64,000 nucleotides of DNA from Eudromia elegans (GCA_003342815.1 PTEX01000234.1:245132-309131); one strand, 5' to 3'; shown: positions 21,055 to 34,420, numbered from the stretch's first letter. The notes: generated by a model from the sequence alone, not told the origin. Numbers and translations are program-made.

Positions 21055-22240
21055 AAATGACCGTATTGAAGCTCCTGAATACTTTTGGAAATGTATATAA
21101 ATAAGATGTGGAAGTATGGAATCGTGTGGGATTTTTTTAAACAGTATTCCAGAGTACCTTGTATTTCAGTATATTTCTATCCATAGTGCACCGCCTGTCC
21201 ATAAGATATTTTCCAGTCCGTGACTGAACACCAAGTGCTCTGTCTTCGTTTCAGTGGATCTCCGTGGAAAGGAGCTGCCCTGAATGAGAGTCTCAGCGGT
21301 GCTGGGAGCCCTTGTCTTAATTTTGCCCTCAACAGCTCTTCCTTGAAAGGCCTCGAGTTCAGCTGTTACTGGGCAGGGGTTCTGCACTGCCCAGCTCTGT
21401 GCTAGTGGGTGTCACCAGGAAGTCGCTCCTGGTCTTAGTTCAGCTTGTCCTGCACCTCCTGAGTATTATGGTATTATGTTAAACTTCCCTCACTGGAGTG
21501 AAGCAAGAGACAGTGGAAGGTTTCAGTCTTGTTAACTGATAGTAGAAATCTTTCTCAACAGGCAAAGATGCTTTGAACAGATGGTCTTGTAGAAAAGATG
21601 ATTCTGTGGAGGAGCAGAGGAATCCTTTTCATTATGTCATGTATGGCCTCAGTTACTGTGTCATACCTGTACTTCATCTCACACTTGCAGTAGATTAGAT
21701 AAAGTCAGTAATTTCTTGGTTTCTTTCCTGATTGCTTTCGTCTTTATTATCAAGGCAAAATTCGTTATTGCTGTTATTACACTGTGGTAATATTTGCAGT
21801 CTCTGATAGGAGATCCCGGTGGGCATCAGGCTCCCTTTCACAAAACGCTGCTCCTAAATAGGTTTATAGACTTCCATGTGAACATTGAACATTACAGGCT
21901 TTTCTCAATCTCAAAGTTCCTTGCTCCTAAATTGAAATTCTCATGCATCCATTTTGGTCCATAGGATATGGAGCTGAGACCAAACTCTATTTTTTTCCCC
22001 ATAAGCTTCAACTGAGCTCATATGAATATGAAAAAATGAGATTTAGTTTTAAATGTTAGAATATTCTGCTGCTTTTAGAGTTGTACAGCAATGCTGGGGG
22101 CTTCATTGCCACATGGCGTGGCCCCCATTTCTGTTTTCTGTCGTGATGTTTCTTCTGTCATGTTGTTCTGGGTTATGTCATGGTAGCTAGGAAGGAAATG
22201 CTTCCCGCTAAGCCCTGGGGCTGGGTGTGATTGTGAACAG
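21055..22240. other. Intergenic DNA downstream of BMS1
   Basis: Mixed-composition sequence. No splice-bounded coding exon, RNA gene or recognisable transposon was seen. Confidence 0.5.
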
Positions 22241-22249
22241 GGATCTTCC

Positions 22250-24125
22250 ATTTAGGTGCGGATTCTTCTGTGTGTTCCCCCTCGCATTCCCAGGGGCAGC
22301 TTGTGACAAGCAGTTGCTGTTAGATGCGCACCTGAGAAAGTCACCTCTGCGGTACGTGATGAAAGTTTCACTTCGGCTTTTTTTATTTCAGCAAAAATAA
22401 TTCTGATCTCTGCCTGCACTGAGGTGTTCAGCCTTCCAGGGGTCAGCAGAAAATAATCTGCCGCGGATGAAAATGGAGCAGAGATGTTCTTCCCTCTTGC
22501 TTTGGGTGGCTGACGGGCTGGAGCTGCTTCCTCCTGCAAAGCCCCTACGGAAGGCAGAGCCTTTGCTGGGGATTTAGGAGCAAGGGCAGCTCTAGTCACC
22601 ATCGCAGCAGAGTCCGCCACCGCTGCAGCGGCCCTTGTGCTGCCGGGTTTTGCTGGAGCGCAAGCTTGGCCGGGGTCCAGCACATTTGCTAATTGTTCCT
22701 GGGCCCTGATTTACGGGGCGCTGGGGAGGGTCGCACTAAATCCTCTGCGGCAGCGGGAGGGAAGCAGCATACGCTGTATAGGTTAAAATCATCGCTTGGG
22801 GATACTGGTCTGAAAATAATGACTATTCTGCAGCCTTTGCGTAGCTGAAAGATTGCATTAATACTCTGTGAAGACATCTACCAGAGTCCTGCTAACAGCG
22901 GTATTTGTTTTGCATCCAGAAAGACTAGAAAATATTTGTTTTTAATGATAGCAGTGGCCTCCGCTAGAGCTTTTGGCCTGTTTTTCACATTGCATTTCAT
23001 AGCTTTGCCCCTGTGGAATAGGAAAGGGAAGTGGTTAGTCCCGAATGTCTTAGTAAAACAGAGTCCTCACACGGTGCCTGGCGCTGGGGTCCTGCTGCGG
23101 CCCTGCTCACACCTGCAGCACGTGGGGCCGCTCCCTGTGTACCATGGGGCTCTGCAGCAGCAGCAGGGCCCTGCAGCAGCCCCACAGGACTAGGGAACAT
23201 CCGGGGGGCGAGCAGTCTGTTGTGCAGGGCTCGTGGTACGTGGGGCACTGAGGAAGGATGTGCACAGCTGTAGAGCAAGGAGAGCAGGGGGGAGTTGCCC
23301 CGAGGCTCATCAGCTTTGGGGAAAACCATTTTGTATCATTCGCTATTTGAAAAGTGAAGTTATATCCTTGTAATGATTTGGAAGTAAAAGCTTCACTCAC
23401 CTTGTATTTCATACCAAGTTAATTAACGTGGTTTTGTGGCTAAGATATTGGATTCAGCTGCTCTAATAAAGCAGGTATGTCGGGCTGCTGAAACGCTCTG
23501 CTTCTTGCAGTGGGAGCAATACTCCGAGTTGCTCGTATGTACAAAGCCACAGCCGCTCTTGACTCTATCCCTCGCACTTTGCTGCAGCAGTTAGGGGATA
23601 TAGCTGAAAATAGGGGTCCCGCGTAGCCCTGTGGCTGCAGACCTGCTTGGCCACCAACACCCTCCCTGGGAGATCTTGGGCTGCTGCAGCAGCAACAGGA
23701 GCTGATGCCGTCAGGCCCGACTGGCCCCAGCGTGCTGGGACCCGCAGCGGCCCCTTGCTCAAACCTTGGAGGTCACGTCCATGGAGCACCACGCTGCCAG
23801 CACCAGGGTTCATTTGTTGTCTGCTTTAATGTATTGTCCTGAACTTATGGGGTTGTGAGAACACGGAAATCTATTAAGAAGCTTAATAGAGCAGCTCATT
23901 CCAATTATAAGAAATATACTGGCGGAGAAAATGGAAAGGCGTGGGAGATCGATGTATTAAGCAGGTGCCTGAATGGAGGAAACAGAGGAAATAGATTAAA
24001 ATTAGTTCTGTTTAGTGCAAAGAAGACACTTCTAGCTAGTGCTAACAGGGAGGGCTGCTTACATTGTAGGGAAGGACGAAGCATTTCCAGGTGTTTGCAT
24101 CAAAATCAGATCAAGATAGAGACAA
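22250..24125. other. Intergenic DNA with GC-rich patches
   Basis: GC-rich patches at about 22.49-22.76, 23.06-23.30 and 23.62-23.80 kb carry CAG/CTG-rich words (for example a run of CAGCAG near 23155-23165) separated by AT-rich DNA. Open frames exist on both strands in each patch, as chance in GC-rich DNA would give. AATAAA at 23465 could end a transcript, but none can be demonstrated. Confidence 0.4.
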
Positions 24126-24133
24126 CACCTTCT

Positions 24134-24180
24134 TTAGTTGATTTTTTTTTTTTAGTTGATTTTTTTTTTTTTTTTTTTTA
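24134..24180. repeat. T-rich tract with duplicated TTTAGTTGA unit
   Basis: Two copies of TTTAGTTGA, each followed by a long T run. This is a low-complexity expansion. Confidence 0.8.
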
Positions 24181-24260
24181 ATGCCCAATAGAAGTGAAAT
24201 GTGGGAAGGCTGCCCAAGCCGTTCGCCACGTTGTGTGTTTGCTATTTTCACCTTTTGTGC

Positions 24261-24286
24261 TGTACAAATGGTCTGTACAAATGGTC
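24261..24286. repeat. 13-bp perfect tandem duplication
   Basis: TGTACAAATGGTC occurs twice in a row. It is a recent-looking small duplication in intergenic DNA. Confidence 0.9.
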
Positions 24287-24299
24287 GCCGCACACTCCT

Positions 24300-25465
24300 C
24301 AATTCGGGTTACCTGTGTGACCTCACATGGGCGAGGGGCGTTTTTTCTTTAGATGGTTTTCACGTGCTAGAAATCACAGCCAAGTGCTGTGAGCTGCAGA
24401 CTGGCTGACGTCCCTGCTCGGGCCCAAGTTGGGCCATTGCACTAAATTAGACCCCGCTAACCAGATATGTTATTGCTCAAGTCTGTTGTATTTTTTATAT
24501 ATGTATATGTGTGTGTATATATTTTTTTCTGATGCCAGTATGAAACACAACTAGGAGTAGGAATTACAGGAACTCTTTATAGTTGGTCAGCTTCTCCTAG
24601 TGCTCTCTGCAGCAATTCCAAACACTTGGATTTCCAAATGGCTCTTTGCAGAGTTCATCATTATAAAGTCTCCTATGGAAACAACGAGCTCATGAGCTCA
24701 ACCCCTCTCCCTGTGATGCTCCATCTGCCCGGGCTGCAGCTATTCTAGACGCACAATAACCTTCGTTCACACGCAGGGAGGAACAGGCCCTCCACAATTA
24801 CTCCCAGAGTTGAACAACATGTGCTTTGGTGGTAGTTTTATGTGCTATAAGGTGTCCTTTTTGGCAACAATGCAGTGCAAACACATGTAGGCAGGTTGGG
24901 AGGTATAATTCCTTTGCTTTGTGAAACAGATTTACATTTATTTACGTTTGCAGCGCTGGATGTTGGGGTAATGGTTGTGCTAACATCCGTTTTGGTTGCA
25001 CCTGGCGGGTGGGAGCCGGTCCTGGCGGGGGCTGCGGGGCTTTGGGAGCAGCCCCCCTGCTGCGTCCGACCCCTCTCATGCGGAGGGGGAGCTGCGACAA
25101 GCAGAGCTGCGCCTGCAACGCATCCTTGCGAGGAGCACTACGTGTTTCTACAGCGTTGTCGCTCTGGGGGAGCAATAGCAAACCGCTGAGTAAGCACATT
25201 TTTGACTGTTTTGGATGGAGTTACCTAAAGCAGCTCCTGGTTTGCGAGGAGCCCTCAGGTCTGCCACCGCTGTGTCCTCAGCCACTCCTTCTGTCTGCAA
25301 CTCCCTCAATTTCTTTTACTCTCTCCTTTCTTCTACTCTCTTTTTGATTCCCTTTTAACAAACTCATTCCCGGGTATGCTTTGTATAATGGAAGAATAAG
25401 CTAGATGAATCGGGAGACGCAAGGGATTTTTAAGACATTAAAATAGGGAAGCATTTAAGGCTGCC
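24300..25465. other. Intergenic DNA, mixed composition
   Basis: It contains a short TA/TG tract near 24496-24527, a 14-bp palindrome GAGCTCATGAGCTC at 24686-24699 and a GC-rich patch at about 25.0-25.15 kb. No gene is supported. Confidence 0.45.
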
Positions 25466-25469
25466 CCAT

Positions 25470-26330
25470 TTGTTGCACCATGCAAGGGGCTGCGCGGCTG
25501 CTTTCCAAGGAGAGGAATTGCTCCCGCTGCCGCCTTGGAAGAGGCAGCCCGAGGAGCTGCTGTTTTTCCTCTCCCAAGCAGCAGGCTTCACCCTTGCGAG
25601 GGCCGATGCTGCCTCCCGAGCAGTGAGCGGTGCTGAGGGGCTGCGGGCAGCGAGACAAACCTCACCCTGCGCTGCGGCTGAGGCAGGGGAGCCCCGCGTG
25701 CTGCCCTGGCCGGGCCGGGCCAGCGCCTCCTCTGTGGAGACGGAGCGGTGCGGGAGATGGAGGCGCAGTCGATACGGGGGTTTCAGCTCATGGCCCCCTC
25801 GATACCAGGGTTTCAGCTCATGGCCCCCTCGGAGCGATGCCTGCTACTCCCAGCTGGCGTTGCAAGCGAGGCTGATAGCGATCCGAGCTTTTGCCCCTGC
25901 AGAGAAGGCAGATGATAGTGCTTTAATCTCCCCGAGTGGTGGGCAAGGACGTGCATTAACCCCAATTCACAGGCCGCGCTGGGGGAGTGGGGCTGGCTAG
26001 GGAAGGGGCCCCTTGAGCAGCGGGCGGCAGCAGCAGCGGCGGCCCAGCCCATGCGCTGCCCTTCGGAGCCGCGCACACTGCTCCCCTCCGCCCTGCCCGG
26101 GCGCCGCGGTGCACAGGCCAGGCCGGGCGCGTGGCCGCCACGCCGGGCACCCCTGCACTGCCTCGGGGCTGCAGCCCCGTGCCCAAGGGCCGCTCCGCGC
26201 TGCAATGGGGGCAGCGGAGCCGGGCTAGGGCTCCCCGGCCTCCGCGTGTCACTGCAGCCTGTGAGCAGGTCGCGGCTGGGTGAGGACAAGGGGACCTCGG
26301 CCTCGGAGGCCTCTGCTGTGTGACTGGGAT
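25470..26330. promoter_or_regulatory. Orphan CpG island downstream of BMS1
   Basis: About 0.86 kb of strongly GC-rich DNA with frequent CG dinucleotides, densest at 26030-26290. Surrounding DNA is AT-rich. No known coding exon overlaps it. It could be the promoter of a non-coding RNA or an unannotated gene, or a GC-rich unique block; direction is unknown. Long open frames on both strands here are expected from base composition. Confidence 0.45.
25771..25830. repeat. 30-bp tandem duplication in the CpG island
   Basis: Copies at 25771-25800 and 25801-25830 differ only at three positions (GATACGGGGG against GATACCAGGG, then TTTCAGCTCATGGCCCCCTC in both). The period is a multiple of three, so an overlapping open frame shows a repeated GFSSWPPR, but coding is not supported. 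Confidence 0.9.
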
Positions 26331-26334
26331 CAGC

Positions 26335-29300
26335 CCTTGTTATTAACCCCTGTAGAAAAGTAACATCTTCACATATTTTTAAGGTTTGTTGTTTTGAAAG
26401 AGCAGCGATGCCCGTATTTCAGGGTTCAAGTGTGATTTCTGCTGAGGGAAGTGTTGATGAGCTTTAGCAGGGGATGGTTGATTTGCTGTAACCTTAAAAG
26501 CACAAACCAGCACCGTTGTTAATGCTGGGAAATTCTGGCACCTCTCTTAATGCCCTTTAACGTACGCTTATTATTTTCACACCACTAGTTGCCCTTTGGA
26601 TGGATAATTTGCCACGCAGAGCAAAGCAATTAGTCTGCGGAGCCTCTTATTTTCATTCCAGCCGTGGCTAATGGAGGAAGTTAACACCACACTTTGTGTT
26701 TCTATCCCCCGTTTTGTGCGAGAGTCCCAGTGTTTTACACGAGCACCATGCCTCTGGGCTCTTCAAGCAGCAGGGCTGCCCCATGCACCTGCCGCTATGC
26801 ACGTGGCTCAGGTGTTGGGCATTGGGGGCAGCCCCACATTGACGGGCTGCAGCTTGGGTCCCAGGTGCTGCTGTGGCGGGGCCCTATGGAGCATGAGGGA
26901 GGAGGAGGTGAATGTGGCTTGTGGGGGTGCCGGAGCTGCTGCTGGGCAGCAGGGAGAGCCTGTGAGCGCGCCGGGAGCACGTGAGGCTGGTGGTTGGGGC
27001 AGCACCGTGTGCGTGCAGAGGTGGCACCGCAGGGCCCCTCCGGAGCCCTCGGCCCTGTCAGCTCCCTTGGGGGCCTCCTCTGCCCAGTGGGGACCTGGTG
27101 CAGTTGCCCCTCCACAAGGGAGACGGTTGGTTGGGGCTCGTTGCGCCCACCCCTCTAGCTGCACCTCGACCCTCAGAAGGACAGTCATGCTGTATGTTTT
27201 TTCTTTTTTTTTCCTTTTTTTTTTTTTTTCTTTTTTAAAGCAGTTTTTCTAAACAATCTGGAGTAAATTAGGCCTTTACAATTGGAAATTTAATTTGGGG
27301 TCATCTTTAAATGAACTCTAAAAGCATTAGAGTCTGGCCAGGATCTTTGCTGTGGGCCGGAGCCCAGCGTATCGTCTCCACATCAGTCCCAAGGTCCCTC
27401 TGCAGCACAAGACGCTATTGATTTCCTTCTCCGTTTAACAAGAAGTCATCTCGGCGGCGATTGCGCCGGGTGCCGCGGCCGGCGGAGCAGCCTGTGGGCA
27501 GGGAAAGCCCCATGGTTTGCACGTGGGGCACAGCAGCAGCAGCAGCCGGCTGGGTCCCCACAAGTTTGCCCCATGGGGCTGCCAGGGCTCCTTCACCAGC
27601 GGGTTGTCGTCTCCCACAGCTGGCGTGCGGGTCTCTCTCCTTTGTGTTTTTGAACTTCCTTCAAAAGATGGGGGAAGGAAATGCGTAAAGGAGGCCAGTT
27701 TTGGCTTTGACTGGCCTCAGAAGCGGTGTCCTCATCCAAAAGAGCCCCTGACAGATCAATATATCAATGTGTTTTGCTGTGACAGGTTACTGTTTCCAAG
27801 GCAGTGGACGTGCTTGGTGGCAGGTGACTGCACGTCCGAGGTGTTTAGTCCTTAGTCCAGCTGGGGTTGTTCCTTCGTACTCTACCTTTTGACAGATATC
27901 TCATTTAATTCATGTGCAAGTGTTTGGGCATCAGGAGCCCATCTAGGAGGAAACAGGGTCAATAATGCCTTGAAGGAAGTAGTACCTGCTGTATATGCCC
28001 ACTTCTGGGAATTTGCATTCCCAATTGGCAGGTTCACGTAAGCAAGGTACAGTCATGGTGATTTGGTTTCCCACTTGGATGATTTACTTTAGTATTAATG
28101 TGTGAATCTCTGGAATAACACATGTAGCTAGAAGATGATTTCCTCCTTTGAACCTCATTTAACATATGTTAAGTGTGTGTGTAGATTTGGTATAATAAGC
28201 ACCTGAAACACCCCTCTTGGAGTAACCGAGTTCTGTTGCCCAGTGTTGGACTCCTGCTTTGTGTGTGTCGGTGGGTAAAGCACCACTAGTGAGTGTGGGC
28301 TTTATGGGAGGGCCCCTTCCCGAGCAGTGACCAGCTGGCCAGCAGGTACCAGGCTGGGAACGTGCCCAGGCAGCCGGCATGGGCTGCTTGCCAGGGACAT
28401 TTCCCTACCCATCCACTTGCAAGTGCTTTTTGGATTGCGTTTTAAGCCAGTTTTGCTAAGGGCATAGCTCTGTGCACAGATTCTCCCTCAATCTGTCATT
28501 GAAGGGACTTCACTTCTTTCCAAACGTACATAGATAAGAAGTCCCTATGCACAGTTTTAATTGGATTAAGGTCAATAAAGTGTTTCTGCTGTGGGTGCTG
28601 TTGAAGCTGGTGCTTTCGCTAAGGGGCTAAAGCTTAGCAGGCCTGTTGCCTTGCGGTGCACGGGCACGCACGCAATGCTGTGCATGGTGCCCCCTCTCCT
28701 GCTGTCTTGCTGCTTGTGAAGAAGAAGCTGTTTCAGTTTTTCCCCCTGCAATGTCTTGATGCAGTGTTTAGCTGAGGGTGGAGAGCCAAAGCTCTTCGGC
28801 TTGAGTAATACGAGATTTTCGTAGTTCTAAGTTAAAACTGGTGAATTTAACTGGTTTTCTTTTTGGGTGAGGAATGCTTTGATGTAAGCTGTCATTGAGA
28901 CAAATGGAAAATAATCACAAATACGGGATTGATGAGAGTTTGAGTTGTAGCATATGATATGAGAATAAATTTCTTAAAATAAAGGCCAGGTGGCAATGCA
29001 AGTCGGAGCAATGGTGTCCTGTGTGCCACTAACTTAGTTAGTGCAGTTACCAATAATTACCACATCCTTAAATGACCGCATTGTATTCAGTAATGTCAGT
29101 AAGGTCAATTCTCAGTCACAGGATAACAGGGGACACTCCAATAGCTCTTAATGTGCTCCAAAATGAGAAGATTGATACTGACAAGGTGACCTTGGCTCTG
29201 AGGGGGCACTTCACTTGGAATGCCGCGCGTTTTCCTTGCCCGTGATTGACAACCCCACGGCCACGACTACTTGGTTGCTTTCCAATATTTGTTCCTTTTA

Positions 29301-32300
29301 AGTTGCAGCACAAATTGAGGTGGGCATTTTAAATGACCTGGCAGCAGCACAAGTAAAGGCTAGGAAGCGTGGCTGCATCCATTAATTTCTGTGGAATGCT
29401 GCTGCCCCCTCGTCGGTGCCCCGTGTCCCCTGGGTGCCCTGTGGCCGTTCTCCGGATGACCCCGGCTCGGCGCTGGTGTCTGGCAGGCAGTTCCGTAATT
29501 AAAGTGTGTGGCCTGACATCAGTTCCGAATTCGTCTTTCCTTCAATTTTTCATGTCCACCCAATTTATTCTTTTGTCCTCTTAACCTTCTCTGTGAGCAA
29601 CAGGATTTTATTCCTTGGTTGCCTTCAGTGGAAAAGTTTAAATGCATTTTTTTTTTTTCCTTGAGCTTTTTGGCCTACTTTTCAAAAATTATTTTCTTGT
29701 ATGGAAAAGGACTTCCATTGATCCTCTGTTAACATCTGGATGCATCCACTCCATAACTTTTCTAAGTAAACTGATTTTGTTTAAGACAAGTTTGGCTAAT
29801 TCCGAGGGAAGTGCTCTCTAAAGCTGTTAAAGCATTTTTTGTCCATGATGTGAACCTCTGTGTTTTCCACTGGGAAAACCCTTCATTTCAAAAGCAGCTA
29901 GTGAGCACAGAAATGCAATATTTCTAAATACCTGGAGACAGGCTAAGAAACTGCATTTTAACAAGGTTTAGGCAATATTTTGTTTTTGGAATTACATATG
30001 CTGAAAAAAAAATTGTGCTTCTCTGCCTGAAGAAAACACAGGTGCACGTCCACTTGTAGGTCTGAGGAACCAAATGTCCGTCTTGAAGACTGTTCTGTGG
30101 TGATATGGGTTAATGAGGTGTTTGGGCTTATGGAGCACTGTCTTTGTCAGCAGAAAAAGAGAGCTTTTTAATAACAGTAGACATCTCTGGGGATCGCACC
30201 CTTTGACAGTATGGGCTAGGAAGGAGGTCGTGATATCATGTCTTGACTAATTGACAAAACTGTTATGAGGCAGGTGGAGGAGAAATGGAAACTATAAAAC
30301 GCAGTAAATCTGTGACAAAGCGCAGCTTTCGGTACAGGACTCCTTGACCTGAGCTCCTTGGAGGTGATGGATAGTCAGTCAAGAAAACAGCTCTCCCGCT
30401 TCCCTGCCCATGACTTAGCAGGGCTGTAGGTGGCCTGTTTTATGCTCTGCAGACCTTCCTGAGGACCGTGGTATCACTAGGAAGTACAGTGCTCTGGATA
30501 AAGTAAACTAGACCATGTCAGCTGCACGCTCTTACACCAACCCGACCGCCCTAGGAAGAACATGGTGTGAGAAGTAGCTGTAAGATGCGAGTAATCCCGA
30601 GAAGGCCAAGCTGACAGTGGTTAGAGGGCTGGGGAGAAGGGAAGGTGCTTTGGACAATGCCTAAAACAGTTCAGAAAGCATGCATTGAATAAATTTATAT
30701 TTGAGATATATATATGCGTATATTTGTCCCCCCACCCCATAGCTAGTAAGATTTATTGTCTCCAGAGTGTAATGAATCTGAGGTGGGAAACAGGCCAGCG
30801 TGTGTCACGGGCTCCCCCGGGGAGTTTCCCTGCGAAGGCCGGCTTGCAGGCTGCAGCCATCAACTCCTCCTCCTCCTCGGACTGAGGTAAAGGCATCGTT
30901 ATAATGGCATTTATAATGGTAATGGCTACGTGCTTGGTGTTTAGGTCAGGAAACAGCAGTTGCAGCTCCCAGATGCGGATGTTGGGTAAGTGTCTGTGTG
31001 TAGCAGATGCTCACACTCTGCCCCTCGCCCTTTGGGCAATGCTCCGGGACCAACCACGTGCAGAGGTTGGACGTGGCCGCTTACCTGGGACACCCTCTCC
31101 GTGCAGTGGGCTGGGAGAGCCAACCAGCTTTACCCATTTCATAAAGAGCCTCAGAGTTAGACTGCAAGAGTTTAATTCTTCTAGGCTTTCAAGCAAACTA
31201 TGCTAAACCCTCTTCAGCTCCCTAAACAGTCTTTCTTACGGGCTTGGTCACCAAAACATGAGATGCAGGTAAAATCTATGCTTTGTTTCAAGGTACAATA
31301 CTGGGAGTTAGCTATGCTCTTCTGTGATAAACTGGTCTAAGATGTCAGTATTGGATACTCTGTTGTTATCAGAGATCACACTCATAATTTAAATGCTAGA
31401 GGTCCTCACCCTTAACAGCTATTCATTAGCCAAGAGAAATGATCTGTCAGGTTTCCTCTCTTGGGAGGTCTTCCATTTTTCAGATTCTTTCTGAAACTAA
31501 AACCTGGAGTTGAAGAGCAGAGAAAGTGTCTTGGGTTCAGCTCAGAACGGGACAAGTGGATTGGTACCATAGACGGTACCACCACAAGGACTAGGCAGAG
31601 ATGTCCTCGGGGGCTGGCATCCCCAGCGAAGCCATCTGGATGCTGGGGGAGCAGAAGAGGAGCGGGTGCAGGAGGTGTTTGTGCTCCTGTGCCTCTCTTT
31701 AGAGCAGCCACCGCTGCTGTGAGGCTGCATGGACTGACGGTCAGGCCAGCGGTACCTCTGGGTGCCTTCTTGCTCGTACTGCTTCCTAAGTGACGCAGTG
31801 CAGATGGTGCCCTCCGTGCTGGCTTGGCTCAGAGGAAAATATTGCTGGTATCGTTGGCACCACTGGCATAGGCAAAGCCCTTGTGAACAGTTACAGCCAT
31901 GGGTAATTAACTCTGTTTCTTTAACAGTTCAGTGTAATATACACACAAAAGATTTTTTTTTTAACCTCTGTATTAGCAAGGTATCTTTTTCCTTTTTTTT
32001 CTCCTTCTCCTCCACAGATGTCCAAGAGTCAAAGCTTGTTTTCCTTCCAGTCGTTTTGCCATTTGAACTATATACATTTTCCTTCTGTTTTATTTTCCTG
32101 CACAATATCGCTAGAGCTTTGTCTTCCCATCTCTTTATCCTTCTGTCAGAAGCAAATTTAACCTCCCAGATGTCAAACAGGATGAAAAAGGAAGCTCGTA
32201 GAGGAAAGCACTGCCCTCCTGAAGGGCCATATCTCGGAGGCTTTGCCGGATCTCCTGCTCCGTCAGTCAAATGCAGCTCGGGAAGCCGTGGCCACCACCT

Positions 32301-34280
32301 CGCTGCTTCTAGTGCTGTAGGGTTGCTTGGACCTTGGCCATCGAAGGCGGCCACTCCTCAGACAGGGAGTCTTGCTGGGAAGTGGCGAGTTCGTCAGGGT
32401 GTTTGTACAGGTCTAGCCTGTCAACCTGCAGCCTGAAAGGGAAGAGAAACTTTTTATTCCATTGATTCCCCCTGACAGAGGCTACTGCAGCAACCCTGAG
32501 TCTCTTGCTGTTTGAGGTAGTTTCATCATGTAACGAAATGGGACAAAATGGATGTTTGTTTCTGCTGCTTTTCTTCACAGAGAATGAGCTTAACGCTTTT
32601 TAATACTTGAGGATAGGTCTCTGGATAAAATATTAGCTGAAATGACTTCTGAATAAATACTAAAAATAATGCTTGCTACCTGAATTTAATGATAGGAATA
32701 TTTTCCTCCTTCTTTTGAGAGATACTTGAGACTTTTACAGGTTAAGTTCAGAAACTGATAAAAATCAGATGGCTTTTGCTTGTTGCAGTTTTAATTTTAC
32801 CTATGAACACAGCAAAGACATCCAATATTGACCTGACCTATAGAAAATATTGACATTAGAAGCAGAAACCTTACTGGATAAGGTGTAAGATGAGAACAGA
32901 AATCTTTTACCCAGGGTGCACTGATGGTTTAAAGGCAGCTTGAGGCTAATGCAAAGAGACAGGTTGTCTGGGTTAATATCAGCCAGGGAAGGACACCGGA
33001 AAGAAAAACTTAAGGAAAGAAGATGCAGAATGTCTTTCCAAATGCTGGGTGGCTTTCGGGGTCTATACTCCATTTTGCAACTTAAGAGTAAAGCAACTGA
33101 TAGTTTTGTATATTCCTCTCCCCCTGCAAAGCTTTAAACTCCTATTTTGCTTTCAAGGGGCAAGGAGACCATTGCCTTGGTACAGCAGAATGTGTTCTCA
33201 TTAATAACCCTGCTGTTGCCGGTACTGCTGTAGCAGTGTTGGATATTTTCTGTTACTCTTTGGATCTGCTACTCTGGATCATGAGAAGCATGTTAGTTCT
33301 TTAAAGTAGACCAAGTAGAGGGCAATGGTAACAACTGCTTTTTGTTGTGGTATGTCCTAGATGATTAAATAAAAAGCAAATTACTCCAGATATCAATTAA
33401 GGGGCCACAGGAGGCAGGGGAAAGAGGGAGAAGGGTTAAGGGGATGTTATGAAGGCCTTATAGCCTGATGAAAGATGGAAACATCTTAAAATGGGGTGAT
33501 CTGGATCCTTCTCCTTGCTTAGGCAGCGTAACTGGGGAAATCTGTGTCCTGGACTTCTTCCCTTTGTTTTCTGTTTGCTCCCCTCTCGCTCCTTGCCGCG
33601 TGGGCATCAGAGAGCTTGTGGCCTGGGTTCTGCCTCCCCCTTCTACTCTTTCCTTTTCTGAAAAGCGGAGATGTCTTCTGTCTCCTTTCCCCACTACCAA
33701 AAGTACCCTGAAACGGTGAACCATTAGTATTACGCAAGCACTGATCTTATTGCAATAAGAATAATCAGTAATCGCAATAATTAAGTAAAACCGATGTGCC
33801 CAAGAGCAGAGCCAGGAATAGAATCTCTCTCTCGTGACTCCCGGTCCGGTGACGCAGCTGTTAATTCACACTGCTTCTGTCTGAGCTCATTAAAAATCTT
33901 CTCCCACAGCCCTGCCTCAGCAGCCAGAAATGTTCCTTTTAGTAGAAGGAAGGCGCTTCCTTTGGGACCTTAATTCCCTGCACAGTGAAAGCCTCTGCCT
34001 AAGAGTATGCACTGACTTTTGAAGTACTGTTAGCCTTTTTTGACCTGAGAAGTGGGGCCTGAACTCTTAGACATAAGCTTAAAAGGTATCTCAAAGGCAC
34101 GACAGAAGCATTTTCTTTTTATGTTCAAGTGCTGCAACTATGTTAAAAACTTTTATTTTAAACAAAATCTTGGTTTATTTTAGTGAGGAGAATGCCCATC
34201 CTGCTCCATAGCCAACTAAACTTTTAACTGCAACCCCAGAATGGGAAAGGAGGAGCTGGAAATCACTGATATTTCACAGT
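26335..34280. other. Intergenic DNA, 26.3-34.3 kb
   Basis: GC-rich patches at 26.75-27.17 and 27.45-27.62 kb; a T/C-rich tract at 27198-27236; otherwise AT-rich, non-repetitive sequence with small GC-richer islands near 29.4 and 31.0-31.7 kb. Long chance open frames (for example 31762-32436 plus) have no recognisable product. No RNA gene was recognised. Confidence 0.45.
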
Positions 34281-34284
34281 AATA

Positions 34285-34420
34285 GATTAAGGTTTGCAGA
34301 GACCATTGTGATCTTCTAGTTTGATCTTCTAGTTTGCTCTTCTTTCGAGATCAGCTATGCAGAAAGTCTTCTAATGTTTTTCTCATTGAGCCTATGTGTG
34401 GTTCACCCTACTTTTTTAAG
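34285..34420 (+). mobile_element. Possible old CR1-like retroposon fragment
   Basis: The stretch GCAGAGACCATTGTGATC and the TCTAGTTTGA that follows resemble, from memory, the 3' part of CR1-type LINEs in birds and other reptiles, where a phrase such as GATCATCTAGT is common. The copy is decayed and carries a perfect 13-bp tandem duplication (GATCTTCTAGTTT at 34310-34335). No reverse transcriptase is present. The assignment is tentative. Confidence 0.3.
34310..34335. repeat. 13-bp perfect tandem duplication
   Basis: GATCTTCTAGTTT occurs twice in direct succession, within the possible CR1-like fragment. Confidence 0.9.

Noticed and set aside
24686-24699. GAGCTCATGAGCTC palindrome as an operator-like site
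   Set aside because: A single 14-bp palindrome in intergenic DNA is not enough evidence for a binding site.
31762-32436. A 224-residue plus-strand open frame in the gene desert
   Set aside because: Runs through AT-rich and GC-rich parts with no coding bias, no domain and a competing antisense frame over most of its length.
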